The notes under the pieces are model-generated. The model did not search any database. It was not told the DNA's origin and saw only the letters and a program-made list of their open reading frames with translations. A program made the translations under genes and the position numbers. Below are positions 55,863 through 63,667 of a stretch of 64,000 bases of DNA, piece after piece (position 1 is the first letter of the stretch; the number at the start of each line of letters is the position of its first letter). The DNA is from Clostridiales bacterium mt11 (GTDB taxonomy: Bacteria > Bacillota > Clostridia > Tissierellales > Tepidimicrobiaceae). Where the stretch lies: the NCBI GenBank assembly GCA_001282665.1, contig LN874945.1, positions 293,042 through 357,041 of the forward strand. Reading direction: 5' to 3'.

Positions 55863-56978
55863 ATGAAACTTAAGGGTTCAAAAAAGATAATCCTTTTATT
55901 CCTAGTATTAACTATACTATTGACGCCAGCAGCAACTTTAGCAGAATCTAATCTTACACTTGAATCCAATTTAGATTATTTTCTAGAGGTAAAAAGGCTA
56001 ATAGAAAGAAACTACTACACCAAGCCAGTAGATAAGGAACTAATGGAAGGAGCCATCAAAGGATTATTCTTGAATTTAGATGAAAATAGCAGCTATTATA
56101 CCAAAGAGGAATTTGATACATTATTAGAAGATGTATCAGGAGACTTTGTAGGGATTGGAGTGCGTATTAAACAAGAAGATGGCTTTGTAACAATCCAATC
56201 TCCCATAGAAGGAGGACCTGCCCAGAAAGCAGGAGTCAAATCAGGGGACAAGATAGTATCCGTAGATGGAAAGAACGTTAAAGGTGCTTCTATGTCGGAG
56301 GTAATAGATTTAATCAAAGGAACATCGGGTACTAAAGTAAAGCTAGGCATTGAAAGAGGAAACAAACCTATGACCTTAGAGGTGAAAAGGGAAACGATAA
56401 AGGTAAACCCAATACAATATAAAATTCTAAAGGATAACATAGGCTATATAAAGATAGAGCAGTTTAACCAATATACTTATGAAAGTTTGGTACCAGTACT
56501 GAATATCCTTGACAAAGAAAATATTTCCAGTATAATAATAGACTTAAGGGACAACCCTGGTGGTTTACTAGATGAGGTAATAAATGTTTTAGAGTTCTTT
56601 ATACCAGAAGGACCTATAGTTCACATAAAGTATAGGGGAAACATACAGAGAACCTATTACTCACAGTTGAAGAAACCAAAATATAAACTAGCAGTATTGG
56701 TCAATGAAAACTCTGCTTCCGCATCTGAAATATTCGCCGGAGCAGTCCAAGACACAAAAGTAGGCACCATTGTAGGGGTTACCACCTATGGAAAGGGAAC
56801 AGTACAGCAAATAGTTCCCTTATTCAACGGAGATGGAATGAAGCTAACCATAGCAGAATACCTAACTCCAAACAAGAGAAGTATACACAAAAAAGGAATA
56901 AAACCAGATGTAATAGTAGAAAACAAAGATGATGGTAAGGACATACAGCTGGAAAAAGCAATAAAAGTGCTACAGTAG
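55863..56978 (+). CDS. S41 family C-terminal processing peptidase (CtpA-like)
   Basis: A 371-residue exported serine protease. The order is signal peptide (to about residue 27), an N-terminal helical segment, a PDZ domain (about 90-175, VTIQSPIEGGPAQKAGVKSGDKIVSVDG), then the S41 catalytic core. The catalytic serine lies in the SASASE motif and the general-base lysine in TYGKGTVQ. Such enzymes trim C-termini or degrade exported proteins. Its place among S-layer genes suggests quality control or maturation of surface proteins. Confidence 0.93.
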   Translation: MKLKGSKKIILLFLVLTILLTPAATLAESNLTLESNLDYFLEVKRLIERNYYTKPVDKELMEGAIKGLFLNLDENSSYYTKEEFDTLLEDVSGDFVGIGVRIKQEDGFVTIQSPIEGGPAQKAGVKSGDKIVSVDGKNVKGASMSEVIDLIKGTSGTKVKLGIERGNKPMTLEVKRETIKVNPIQYKILKDNIGYIKIEQFNQYTYESLVPVLNILDKENISSIIIDLRDNPGGLLDEVINVLEFFIPEGPIVHIKYRGNIQRTYYSQLKKPKYKLAVLVNENSASASEIFAGAVQDTKVGTIVGVTTYGKGTVQQIVPLFNGDGMKLTIAEYLTPNKRSIHKKGIKPDVIVENKDDGKDIQLEKAIKVLQ

Positions 56979-57152
56979 GGATAAACTGTGGTCGACAGCA
57001 TTAACATTAAACCCACTTGTATTAATTCCTTAATATACTTGTAACACAATTGTAATAGTATTCCATATTCCTTTAGTGTATAATAATAGCATAACAGAGG
57101 TTTGAGAGAAACTTTGTTATATTACAATTAGATTACAATAGCCATTAACTTA

Positions 57153-57181
57153 TTGACCTTGTAATATGTTAATGCTATAAT
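57153..57181 (+). promoter_or_regulatory. Strong sigma-A promoter of the S-layer gene
   Basis: TTGACC (57153-57158), a 17-nt spacer and TATAAT (57176-57181) form a near-consensus promoter and leave a 5' leader of about 75 nt before the ATG at 57262. A second TATAAT at 57079-57084 may be an additional upstream start. The rest of the 283-nt gap holds no gene. Confidence 0.85.
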
Positions 57182-57261
57182 ACTTTATAGACTGCAAATA
57201 ATACATATTTGCAACTGTAAAGACAAAAATTTAATAAAAATTTAAGGGAGGTCTTTGAAAA

Positions 57262-60200
57262 ATGAAGAGAAGAATATCACTACTTTTAGCAGTAGTAATG
57301 ATTCTAGGAAGTTTCTCATTTGTATTTGCAGCAAATGACGAAGTTGATCCTGGAAAATTCCTAGAACAAAACGGTGTTCTTAAAGGTGACACAACAGGCG
57401 ATTTAATGCTTGACAAACCTTTAGAAAGAAGAGACTCAGTTATATTATTAAGTAGACTTTTAGGAGTAGAAAAAGAAGCGAAAGCTTTTGAAGAAGAAGG
57501 TCTACCAACTTGGGAAGACAACAATGATGGTAACTACAAAGGATACCTTGCTTGGGCACAATCCAACAAGTATTTCCAAGGTCATTCAGAAGCTAAATTT
57601 GGTCCTAGAGAAAACATCACAGTTAAAGAATATGCTGTAGTTTTATTAAGAGCTTTAGGATACTATGATGAAGCAGCTGATTGGAAAGCAGTATTCGAAA
57701 CAGCTAAAAAATTAGGCGTTCTTGAAGAAGTTAAGAAAGAAGCTGACGAAGAAGTACTAAGAGGCGAAATGGCTCAAATGACATTTAACGCACTTGGACT
57801 TAAAGTTAAAGGTGAAGACAAAACTTTAGCTGAAAAATTAGATATTGAAATGCCAGCAGAAAAAGAATTAAAAGCTGAAGTTGCTAAAGAAACTGAAAAC
57901 TTAAAAGAAGTAGTTCTTGAGCTTTCAAATGCTAAATTAGCAGACACATATAAATTAGAAAATGCTAACAACTATAAAGTGGCAGGGAATGTAGTAGAAA
58001 GAGCTGAATTAAAGGGTAACGATGTTATTATATTATTAAAAGATGCTCTAAAAGAAGGTAGAGAATATAAACTAAGAGTTAGAAGTATAGATAAGGCTAT
58101 AAATAAAGAATATACATTTGTAGCTAGAGACAACACTATACCAGCAGTAGAAAAAGTAGAAGCTCTTGGCGAATTTGGTATAAAAGTTATAACTACTGAA
58201 CCAGTAAATGTAAAAGACGGAAATAGAGGAAGAAACTTCTTAGTAGATGGAAAGAATATAGCTATGAATGTTGAAGTATATGGTAGAGAAATAATATTAA
58301 CACCATATTATAATGAATCTTTCTCAGAAAAAGTTGAAACATTAACTATTGCAGGATTAGAAGACTTTGCAGGGTTCAAATCAGCAAGTGAAGAGTTTCC
58401 TATTGAAATAGTTAAAGATGAAATAGCACCAAAAGTAGTAGATGTTATATCAAGAGGAGATAAAAAAGTAGAAGTAGTATTTGATAAGGATATTTACAAA
58501 AAATCAGTAAAATCACGTTATGATAGAAACAACTTAGGAAACATTTCCTATGAATCTGGAAGACATACTATATATGCAGATAAAGCTGAAAAGATAGATA
58601 CAAATAGAGCTGTTTATACATTTAACGAGGATTTATTAAGAAAGAGAACAGAGTTTACTATAAAAGATGTAGCTAACCATTCAGGAGTTGCAATGGAAAA
58701 AGTTGCAATGGAAGCTAGAGAATTATTAGATGATGTTGAACCAGAACTAATAGACGACAAAATGACAGAATCAGATGCTGCAAAAGGAACAGCTACAATA
58801 AAGCTATACTTTGACAAAGACGTTTCAGGTACTTTTGTAAAAGGTACTAATTCCGATAGAAAATTTGAAACCAAAGATCATTTTACACTATATGAAAGAG
58901 AAGTATATAAAAGAAACGAAGTAAAAGATGCATTTGAATCAGCTGAATATGATGTAGATAAAAATGGTGATCTTATAAAAGACGTTATAGTTGTTAAACT
59001 AAAAAATCTAGTGGAATGGACTAAAACTAATGAAGAAGATTATGTTTTAGAAATAGAAGGTTTTGCAGATTCAGCTTCAGGAAGAAACAAGATGTATAGA
59101 GACTATGTTGAATTTAGAATTGAAGATTCAAACGCTTTTGCTATTACTGATATTAAAGTATCAGAAGCAAGAAATGATAGAGAAGATACTGAAATAACTA
59201 TAGTATTTAACTCATATGTAGATAGAATTATAGCAGAAGACCCAACAAATTACATCTTCACAAATACTAACGGAGTAAGAAAAGATGTTAAGGAATTAAA
59301 GGGTGAAATAGTGACTGAAAAGAATGGTACAGAAGTTACTTTAATCATACCAGACTTTAAAGTGGCAGATTATAAAGAATTAAGAATCTTAGATGTATTA
59401 AAAGATATATATGGAGATAGATTAAATTCTGTTTACACATATGATTTTGATTTAGAAACTATAAGCACTGGAGATTATACATTAAAAGAAGTTGCTGGTA
59501 AATATGAATTAACTCCATCTTTTGGAGCTAAAAACATAACATTACAAACAAGTGGAACAGAGACATTTGTAATAAAAGGTAACTTAGATGAATTAACAAT
59601 TGATGCTCCAAAAGCTCACGTTGAAATAGCAACAGGAGTAACTGTTAAGAAAGTTGTAGTAAAAGCAATAGGGGCTAGTTCTTTAGATATTGAAGGTACT
59701 GTTGAAGAATTAGCATTATCCACAAAAAATGCAGTAAGAGTTTTAGGAAATGTAAGTAATATGAAGATTACTTCAACAGTTGCAGAAGCTACAGTAAACG
59801 TAGTAAAGGCTGATGGTACAGTAGTAGAAATAAAAGTACCAGAAGATAAAGTAGTAGAATTAGATGCAACTGGAACAGTTATACCAGAAACATATACAGT
59901 AGCATTAGCAGGAAATGCAGTTAAAGGTACTGACTATACAGTAGAAGGTTTAGAAGCAGCTACAGAAGGTTATAAACCAGTAAAAAGAGGAGCAACTATA
60001 AAAATAACTGCAAAGAATGATATAGTTGTTAATGAAGAAAAAATACCAGCTGGTTTAGCAAAAGAAATAATTGTAAATGAAAATAAAACAATAACTATTG
60101 ATAAATTTGTAGAAGCACCAAAAACATATGCAGTAACATTTGAAGAAACAAATAAGGTTGAACTTAAAGCTGAAGAAATAGTAGTAAAAGACAGTAAAGG

Positions 60201-60573
60201 TGAAGTAGTTTCAGAATTAACAAAATTAGGAAATGGAACTTACACTTATACAGTAACTAAAGAAGCTTACGAAGTAGTAACAGGAACATTTGTAATAGAA
60301 GATAAAGATGAAAAAGTTACAGTTACATTAAAATTAGTAGAAAAACCAGTAACATATACAGTAACATTCGATAGTAATGGAGGTACTGAAGTAAAAGCGA
60401 TTACAGACGTAGAAAAAGATGCAACAGTACAATTGCCACAAGCACCAACTAAAGAAGGCTTTGAATTTAAAGGTTGGTTTACAGATAAAGATGAATTTAC
60501 TAATGAATTTACAGCAGAAACAAAAATAACAGAAGACATAACTGTATACGCAAAATGGGAATTAGCCGAATAA
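57262..60573 (+). CDS. Probable major S-layer protein (SLH, C-terminal Listeria-Bacteroides repeat); 5' exon of an intron-split gene
   Basis: A 1,103-residue exported protein. After the signal peptide come about three SLH-type motifs (about residues 28-190), long beta-rich Ig-like and SbsA-like regions, and a C-terminal Listeria-Bacteroides repeat (TVTFDSNGG ... EGFEFKGWFTD ... ITVYAKWE, about 1031-1100). A near-consensus promoter and GGGAGG suggest high expression. The stop TAA at 60571-60573 lies in the 8 nt between the last sense codon and the GTGCG start of a group II intron. Unspliced RNA therefore gives 1,103 residues. Splicing at 60570 to 61561 would remove the stop and append 108 residues (Ig-like). 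Confidence 0.9.
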   Translation: MKRRISLLLAVVMILGSFSFVFAANDEVDPGKFLEQNGVLKGDTTGDLMLDKPLERRDSVILLSRLLGVEKEAKAFEEEGLPTWEDNNDGNYKGYLAWAQSNKYFQGHSEAKFGPRENITVKEYAVVLLRALGYYDEAADWKAVFETAKKLGVLEEVKKEADEEVLRGEMAQMTFNALGLKVKGEDKTLAEKLDIEMPAEKELKAEVAKETENLKEVVLELSNAKLADTYKLENANNYKVAGNVVERAELKGNDVIILLKDALKEGREYKLRVRSIDKAINKEYTFVARDNTIPAVEKVEALGEFGIKVITTEPVNVKDGNRGRNFLVDGKNIAMNVEVYGREIILTPYYNESFSEKVETLTIAGLEDFAGFKSASEEFPIEIVKDEIAPKVVDVISRGDKKVEVVFDKDIYKKSVKSRYDRNNLGNISYESGRHTIYADKAEKIDTNRAVYTFNEDLLRKRTEFTIKDVANHSGVAMEKVAMEARELLDDVEPELIDDKMTESDAAKGTATIKLYFDKDVSGTFVKGTNSDRKFETKDHFTLYEREVYKRNEVKDAFESAEYDVDKNGDLIKDVIVVKLKNLVEWTKTNEEDYVLEIEGFADSASGRNKMYRDYVEFRIEDSNAFAITDIKVSEARNDREDTEITIVFNSYVDRIIAEDPTNYIFTNTNGVRKDVKELKGEIVTEKNGTEVTLIIPDFKVADYKELRILDVLKDIYGDRLNSVYTYDFDLETISTGDYTLKEVAGKYELTPSFGAKNITLQTSGTETFVIKGNLDELTIDAPKAHVEIATGVTVKKVVVKAIGASSLDIEGTVEELALSTKNAVRVLGNVSNMKITSTVAEATVNVVKADGTVVEIKVPEDKVVELDATGTVIPETYTVALAGNAVKGTDYTVEGLEAATEGYKPVKRGATIKITAKNDIVVNEEKIPAGLAKEIIVNENKTITIDKFVEAPKTYAVTFEETNKVELKAEEIVVKDSKGEVVSELTKLGNGTYTYTVTKEAYEVVTGTFVIEDKDEKVTVTLKLVEKPVTYTVTFDSNGGTEVKAITDVEKDATVQLPQAPTKEGFEFKGWFTDKDEFTNEFTAETKITEDITVYAKWELAE

Positions 60574-61300
60574 TAAAAGTGCGAAACGTTGTTCAATAAA
60601 CCAGTAATGGTGAAATGAACGGAGAACTATACATGAGGGGGAGGAAACTTCCCCTCATATATACATAAATAAAGATTTAAAGTTTACTATGAAACACCAA
60701 ACATATTAAAAGTTCTCCAACTATTTTACTGAATAGATAGGTGAAATCCCTATCCAAACTCAATAGCCTCCAAGAGTTTGTGCCTGATCCCCCTACATGA
60801 AGTATTAGTTCTGTTAAACTAATCTTTATGAAGCTAGGTAAGGTCGTAATCCGTGAAAGTCGGATGCGGGGCTCCTTAAAAGGCTACTATGGTAAACAAT
60901 TGTTAATCCATGATTATGCGTCTTATAAAAATAGTTCATACTGTTAAATTGATAGCTATGCTTTCGGCTTGGTATGAACCTATGAGGTTGAAGTGCCACA
61001 TAGGCTTAAGGGACAATTAAGGCTATTAAACTTAAGCAAAGTAAGTCGTTAGTGGATACCTAAGGTAGTCAAAAAAAGGGATAAGTAAAATGGAACGTTT
61101 GATGCTGTATATGCTTAGGTGTAACAGCACCAGTGAAGCATATACGGGCTCAGCGGGTTCATAGTAGTGTAGACCTCTTGCCGTTTGTACTATATTGGTA
61201 ACAGTATAGGAGGATAAAACAAGAGCGAGCGAAGGAACCTAGTCGGTAATATGTGTGTGAAAATTTAATAATGATGTGAATATAAATCAAATCTAATAGA

Positions 61301-61337
61301 AAGCCAATATAAGCCCCCACTTATATTGGCTTTTTTA
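61301..61337 (+). terminator. Intrinsic terminator inside the group II intron
   Basis: A 14-bp perfect stem (61301-61314 with 61321-61334), a CCCCCA loop, and T residues to 61337. It lies between the domain I-III part and domain V, in the position of domain IV. Transcripts ending here keep the short S-layer frame and lack the splicing core, so only read-through RNA can be spliced. Confidence 0.88.
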
Positions 61338-61492
61338 GTACAAAAGGACTAAAATTCTAATTAAACTTCTTTTTAGCTTGACGGTAAATGAAGTATGTGG
61401 TATATTAAAGGTAACAGCGGTAAAATATAACAAAATGCGACATATACGATGTGGGGATTGTATATGAAAAATACACACATATTATCGATGGA

Positions 61493-61526
61493 ACGCTGTA
61501 TGCGATAAAAGTCGCACGTACAGTGT
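61493..61526 (+). ncRNA. Group II intron domain V
   Basis: The 34-nt catalytic hairpin: an outer 8-bp helix with a CGC catalytic triad, a 2-nt CG bulge on the 3' side, and an inner UGCGA/UCGCA helix closed by U.G. The apical loop is AAAA, where most introns have GAAA. It is the key evidence that 60571-61560 is a group II intron. Confidence 0.9.
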
Positions 61527-61560
61527 GGACCAAGCGAAATCCGTAAGGATAGCAAGGGAT

Positions 61561-61887
61561 AGCGAAGAAAAAGTAAATGCAGTAGCACCAGTAATAACAA
61601 CGGATTTAGCAGATGTAACAACAACAAAAGATATAGCAATAATTTTAGACGCGACAGCAACAGTAACAGATGGTGGAACAATAACTTATCAATGGTATAA
61701 AGCAGATGATGCAAACAAAACAAATCTACAAGAAATAAATGGGGAAACAAATGCAACATATTCACCAGCAGTAAATACAGTAGGAACATTTTACTATTAC
61801 TGTGTAGTAACAAATACTAACGATGAAGCAACAGGTAATAAGATTGCAGAAACAACAAGTGCAGTAGCAACAGTAAAAGTAGAATAA
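61561..61887 (+). CDS. Ig-like alternative C-terminal exon of the S-layer protein
   Basis: 108 codons and a stop, reading SEEKVNAVAPVITTDL, then a bacterial Ig-like domain with the typical ITYQWYKA strand and GTFYYYCVVTN strand. The frame has no ribosome-binding site and no plausible start; the upstream open part of the frame is domain V/VI sequence. It is in phase with codon 1,103 of the S-layer protein if the intron is removed from 60571 to 61560. It therefore appears to be expressed only by splicing, giving a 1,211-residue isoform. Confidence 0.85.
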   Translation, partial: SEEKVNAVAPVITTDLADVTTTKDIAIILDATATVTDGGTITYQWYKADDANKTNLQEINGETNATYSPAVNTVGTFYYYCVVTNTNDEATGNKIAETTSAVATVKVE

Positions 61888-61969
61888 TAATATTTTTAGG
61901 TAAAAAGTAATCTAATGGAGATAAATTATCTCCACATAAACGGATAACAGAAAATTTAAGCTAAAAATT

Positions 61970-62008
61970 AGAAACCTTACAAGCAGATATGTTTGTAAGG
62001 TTTCTTTA
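61970..62008 (+). terminator. Intrinsic terminator after the spliced S-layer frame
   Basis: A 13-bp perfect stem (61970-61982 with 61993-62005) and a short T-rich tail. It ends read-through transcripts carrying the Ig-like exon. Confidence 0.85.
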
Positions 62009-62258
62009 TATGTGTCCAGCATGGAGATAAGGTAATCGCTGAAAGTTTAATATAGGGCTAACTATTTATGGTATGGAATCTTAAAAAAGTCGATAGAAAA
62101 GCTTGGGTTTTAGATACACGAAATATATTAGAGGTTTAACCCTAAGTATACTAACTTATTAGCTAAATATGGAAATATGGAAACATGGAAAAACATTTGA
62201 AAATACCCCTAGTTTAATGGTACAATAATATATAAGATTAATATATGGGAGGGATATT
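62009..62258 (+). promoter_or_regulatory. Intergenic region with promoter (62197-62226) for the next gene
   Basis: TTGAAA (62197-62202), an 18-nt spacer and TACAAT (62221-62226) form a sigma-A-like promoter. Just upstream, 62168-62192 has three near-tandem ATGGAAA units. The segment 62020-62100 has faint similarity to intron domain I (TAAGGT-AATCG-TGAAAGT) and may be a decayed intron relic. No coding frame is seen. Confidence 0.55.
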
Positions 62259-63350
62259 ATGTTTAGAAAGGGTAGAGTTAGAAAGGTACTTACAATTACA
62301 ATATTACTGGTACTAACACTAAGTACCATAGTTGTTGCTGCAAATGAGATCTATGATAAAAAGCTTACAGCTACCCACGGTAGAATTAAGTTTAAAGTAG
62401 ATGGTAAGGATGTAACTAAAGAAATAGAAAACAAATACGGTTCCCCTGCTTTTACAGTTAAAGAGTATAATAGCCGTTCTTACGTTCCAGTAAGGGCTAT
62501 TGCTGAGTTAATGAGCATGGAGGTCAAATGGGATGGTGAAACCCATACTGCGGAGATTATAGACACTAAATCAAAAGAGTATGAAGAAGAAATTGAGAAG
62601 AAAAATAAAGAAATCGACGAATTAAAAAAGGAAATTGAAAAATTAAAGAAAAATGTTGTAGAGGAAACGGACCTTAAATCAATAGAGAAGAAATTGGATA
62701 ATGAATATAGTACTTATAAAGATGTGGATTTTGACATAACCTTAAAGGAAAGTAACAATAGAATAGATGTTACTTTAACAATGGATTCAAGAAACAGTAA
62801 ACAAGAAAGTGCTTGGCTTAGAATGACACATAGTAGTAAGAAAGATATGATAGAAGATATAGCAGATACTATAGCTAAAGAATTTACCAATGTAGATATT
62901 TATGGTTCAATATATGATGAATATTATAAAAGAGACATTATGACATTTAATAAAAAGAAAGGTAGTAGTGTAAGTGTTTCTTATAGTAGTAGAGGAAAAG
63001 ATGATTATGATAAATATATAGATGATATAGTATATGATGAATTTGATTATTATGGAATAGAAGATGCTTATATATCTAAAATTAATTCAAATAAAAGTAG
63101 TATTTATTTTGATATAGTTTTTTCCGATAGTTATAGTTATGAATGGAGAAAGCTTAAAATTAGTGATATAGAGAAGATTATGGACAGAATATCTGATGAA
63201 ATACTTCGTGACTACGATTATTATGATGACTATTATTATGATGACTACTATTATGATAAAGATATAGATGCACGTATTTATATGGATAATAAGTTTCTAG
63301 GAGAATATTTTAGAGGTTATAAACAAAGTCGTGGAGAATTCACTGAATAA
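62259..63350 (+). CDS. Exported stalk-domain protein with coiled coil and Tyr/Asp-rich tract
   Basis: A 363-residue secreted protein. The signal peptide is followed by a copper-amine-oxidase-N-like domain (about 30-105, SRSYVPVRAIAELMSMEVKWDG) and a Glu/Lys coiled coil (about 108-130). Two copies of an unnamed module (about 145-250 and 255-345) resemble those in the 842-residue protein at 43566. Between module and C-terminus is a tract of alternating Tyr and Asp (about 317-334). Despite the CuAO-N name, no amine oxidase catalytic domain is present; this domain is used as a wall-binding or structural unit in Firmicutes. GGGAGGG precedes the ATG. Function unknown. Confidence 0.82.
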   Translation: MFRKGRVRKVLTITILLVLTLSTIVVAANEIYDKKLTATHGRIKFKVDGKDVTKEIENKYGSPAFTVKEYNSRSYVPVRAIAELMSMEVKWDGETHTAEIIDTKSKEYEEEIEKKNKEIDELKKEIEKLKKNVVEETDLKSIEKKLDNEYSTYKDVDFDITLKESNNRIDVTLTMDSRNSKQESAWLRMTHSSKKDMIEDIADTIAKEFTNVDIYGSIYDEYYKRDIMTFNKKKGSSVSVSYSSRGKDDYDKYIDDIVYDEFDYYGIEDAYISKINSNKSSIYFDIVFSDSYSYEWRKLKISDIEKIMDRISDEILRDYDYYDDYYYDDYYYDKDIDARIYMDNKFLGEYFRGYKQSRGEFTE

Positions 63351-63360
63351 TGATGATTAT

Positions 63361-63393
63361 GGAGGGTTAGTCTTTAAGATTAGCTCTCCTTTT
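63361..63393 (+). terminator. Intrinsic terminator after the stalk-domain gene
   Basis: A 12-bp stem (63361-63372 with 63378-63389) including three G.U pairs, followed by TTTT. Confidence 0.82.
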
Positions 63394-63497
63394 AAATTTA
63401 TATTAAAATATCAATATTTGCTACTAACATACCAATCTATTAATGTTAAATCCTGATTTTAATAACTATTCTTAAAAATTATGATATATTGTTAAGA

Positions 63498-63534
63498 CCT
63501 ATCACAGATAGAGATATTTGTGATAGGGTTTTTG
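63498..63534 (+). terminator. Second hairpin with T run in the 317-nt gap before pepF
   Basis: CCTATCACA (63498-63506) pairs with TGTGATAGG (63519-63527), followed by GTTTTTG. It may be a back-up terminator or an attenuator of the pepF leader. Apart from these hairpins and the element at 63649 I see nothing else in this gap. Confidence 0.7.
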
Positions 63535-63648
63535 TTATCTATTTCAAATAAATTCAAAATATTTCAAATAAACACTAAAATTAGAAGGATATTCACCATC
63601 AATATAGAATGTATACTGTATAGTTCTAAAAAATATACAAAGGGGGTG

Positions 63649-63663
63649 TGGGGATTATCCCCA
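63649..63663 (+). promoter_or_regulatory. Hairpin between the Shine-Dalgarno and start codon of the exported pepF
   Basis: TGGGGA-TTA-TCCCCA folds into a 6-bp hairpin. AGGGGG (63641-63646) is 21 nt before the ATG at 63668, too far in linear RNA. If the hairpin forms, the effective gap is about 6 nt. The same 13-nt core GGGGATTATCCCC occurs at 36121-36133. Confidence 0.5.
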
Positions 63664-63667
63664 TGAC

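Larger units (their letters stand above)
60571..61560 (+). mobile_element. ORF-less group II intron within the S-layer gene, with shifted 5' splice site
   Basis: The 5' boundary motif GTGCG is at 60579-60583. Group II-like conserved domain I segments are present around 60830-60880 (GGTAAGGTCGTAATCCGTGAAAGT) and 61055-61090 (CCTAAGGTAGTC). Domain V is at 61493-61526: paired arms with a CGC triad, a CG bulge and an AAAA apical loop. A small domain VI hairpin follows (ATCC-GTAA-GGAT), with a candidate branch A at 61554 and a 3' end in AT at 61560. EBS1 TTCGGCT (60963-60969) pairs perfectly with AGCCGAA (60564-60570). This places the 5' splice site after 60570, 8 nt upstream of GTGCG. No reverse transcriptase is encoded, so splicing would need a trans-acting maturase or self-splicing. 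Confidence 0.9.

Noticed and set aside
61525..61560. ATG-like start for the Ig-like frame inside the intron
   Set aside because: The apparent first residues are encoded by domain V/VI sequence, with no ribosome-binding site; the frame is better explained as a spliced exon beginning at 61561.
61373..61813. Minus-strand 146-codon Leu-rich open frame
   Set aside because: It is the antisense of the Ig-like exon and intron 3' end; the composition is a shadow of codon bias and no start signal is seen.
62259..63350. Copper amine oxidase enzyme
   Set aside because: Only the small N-terminal stalk-type domain is present; there is no catalytic domain or topaquinone tyrosine motif.
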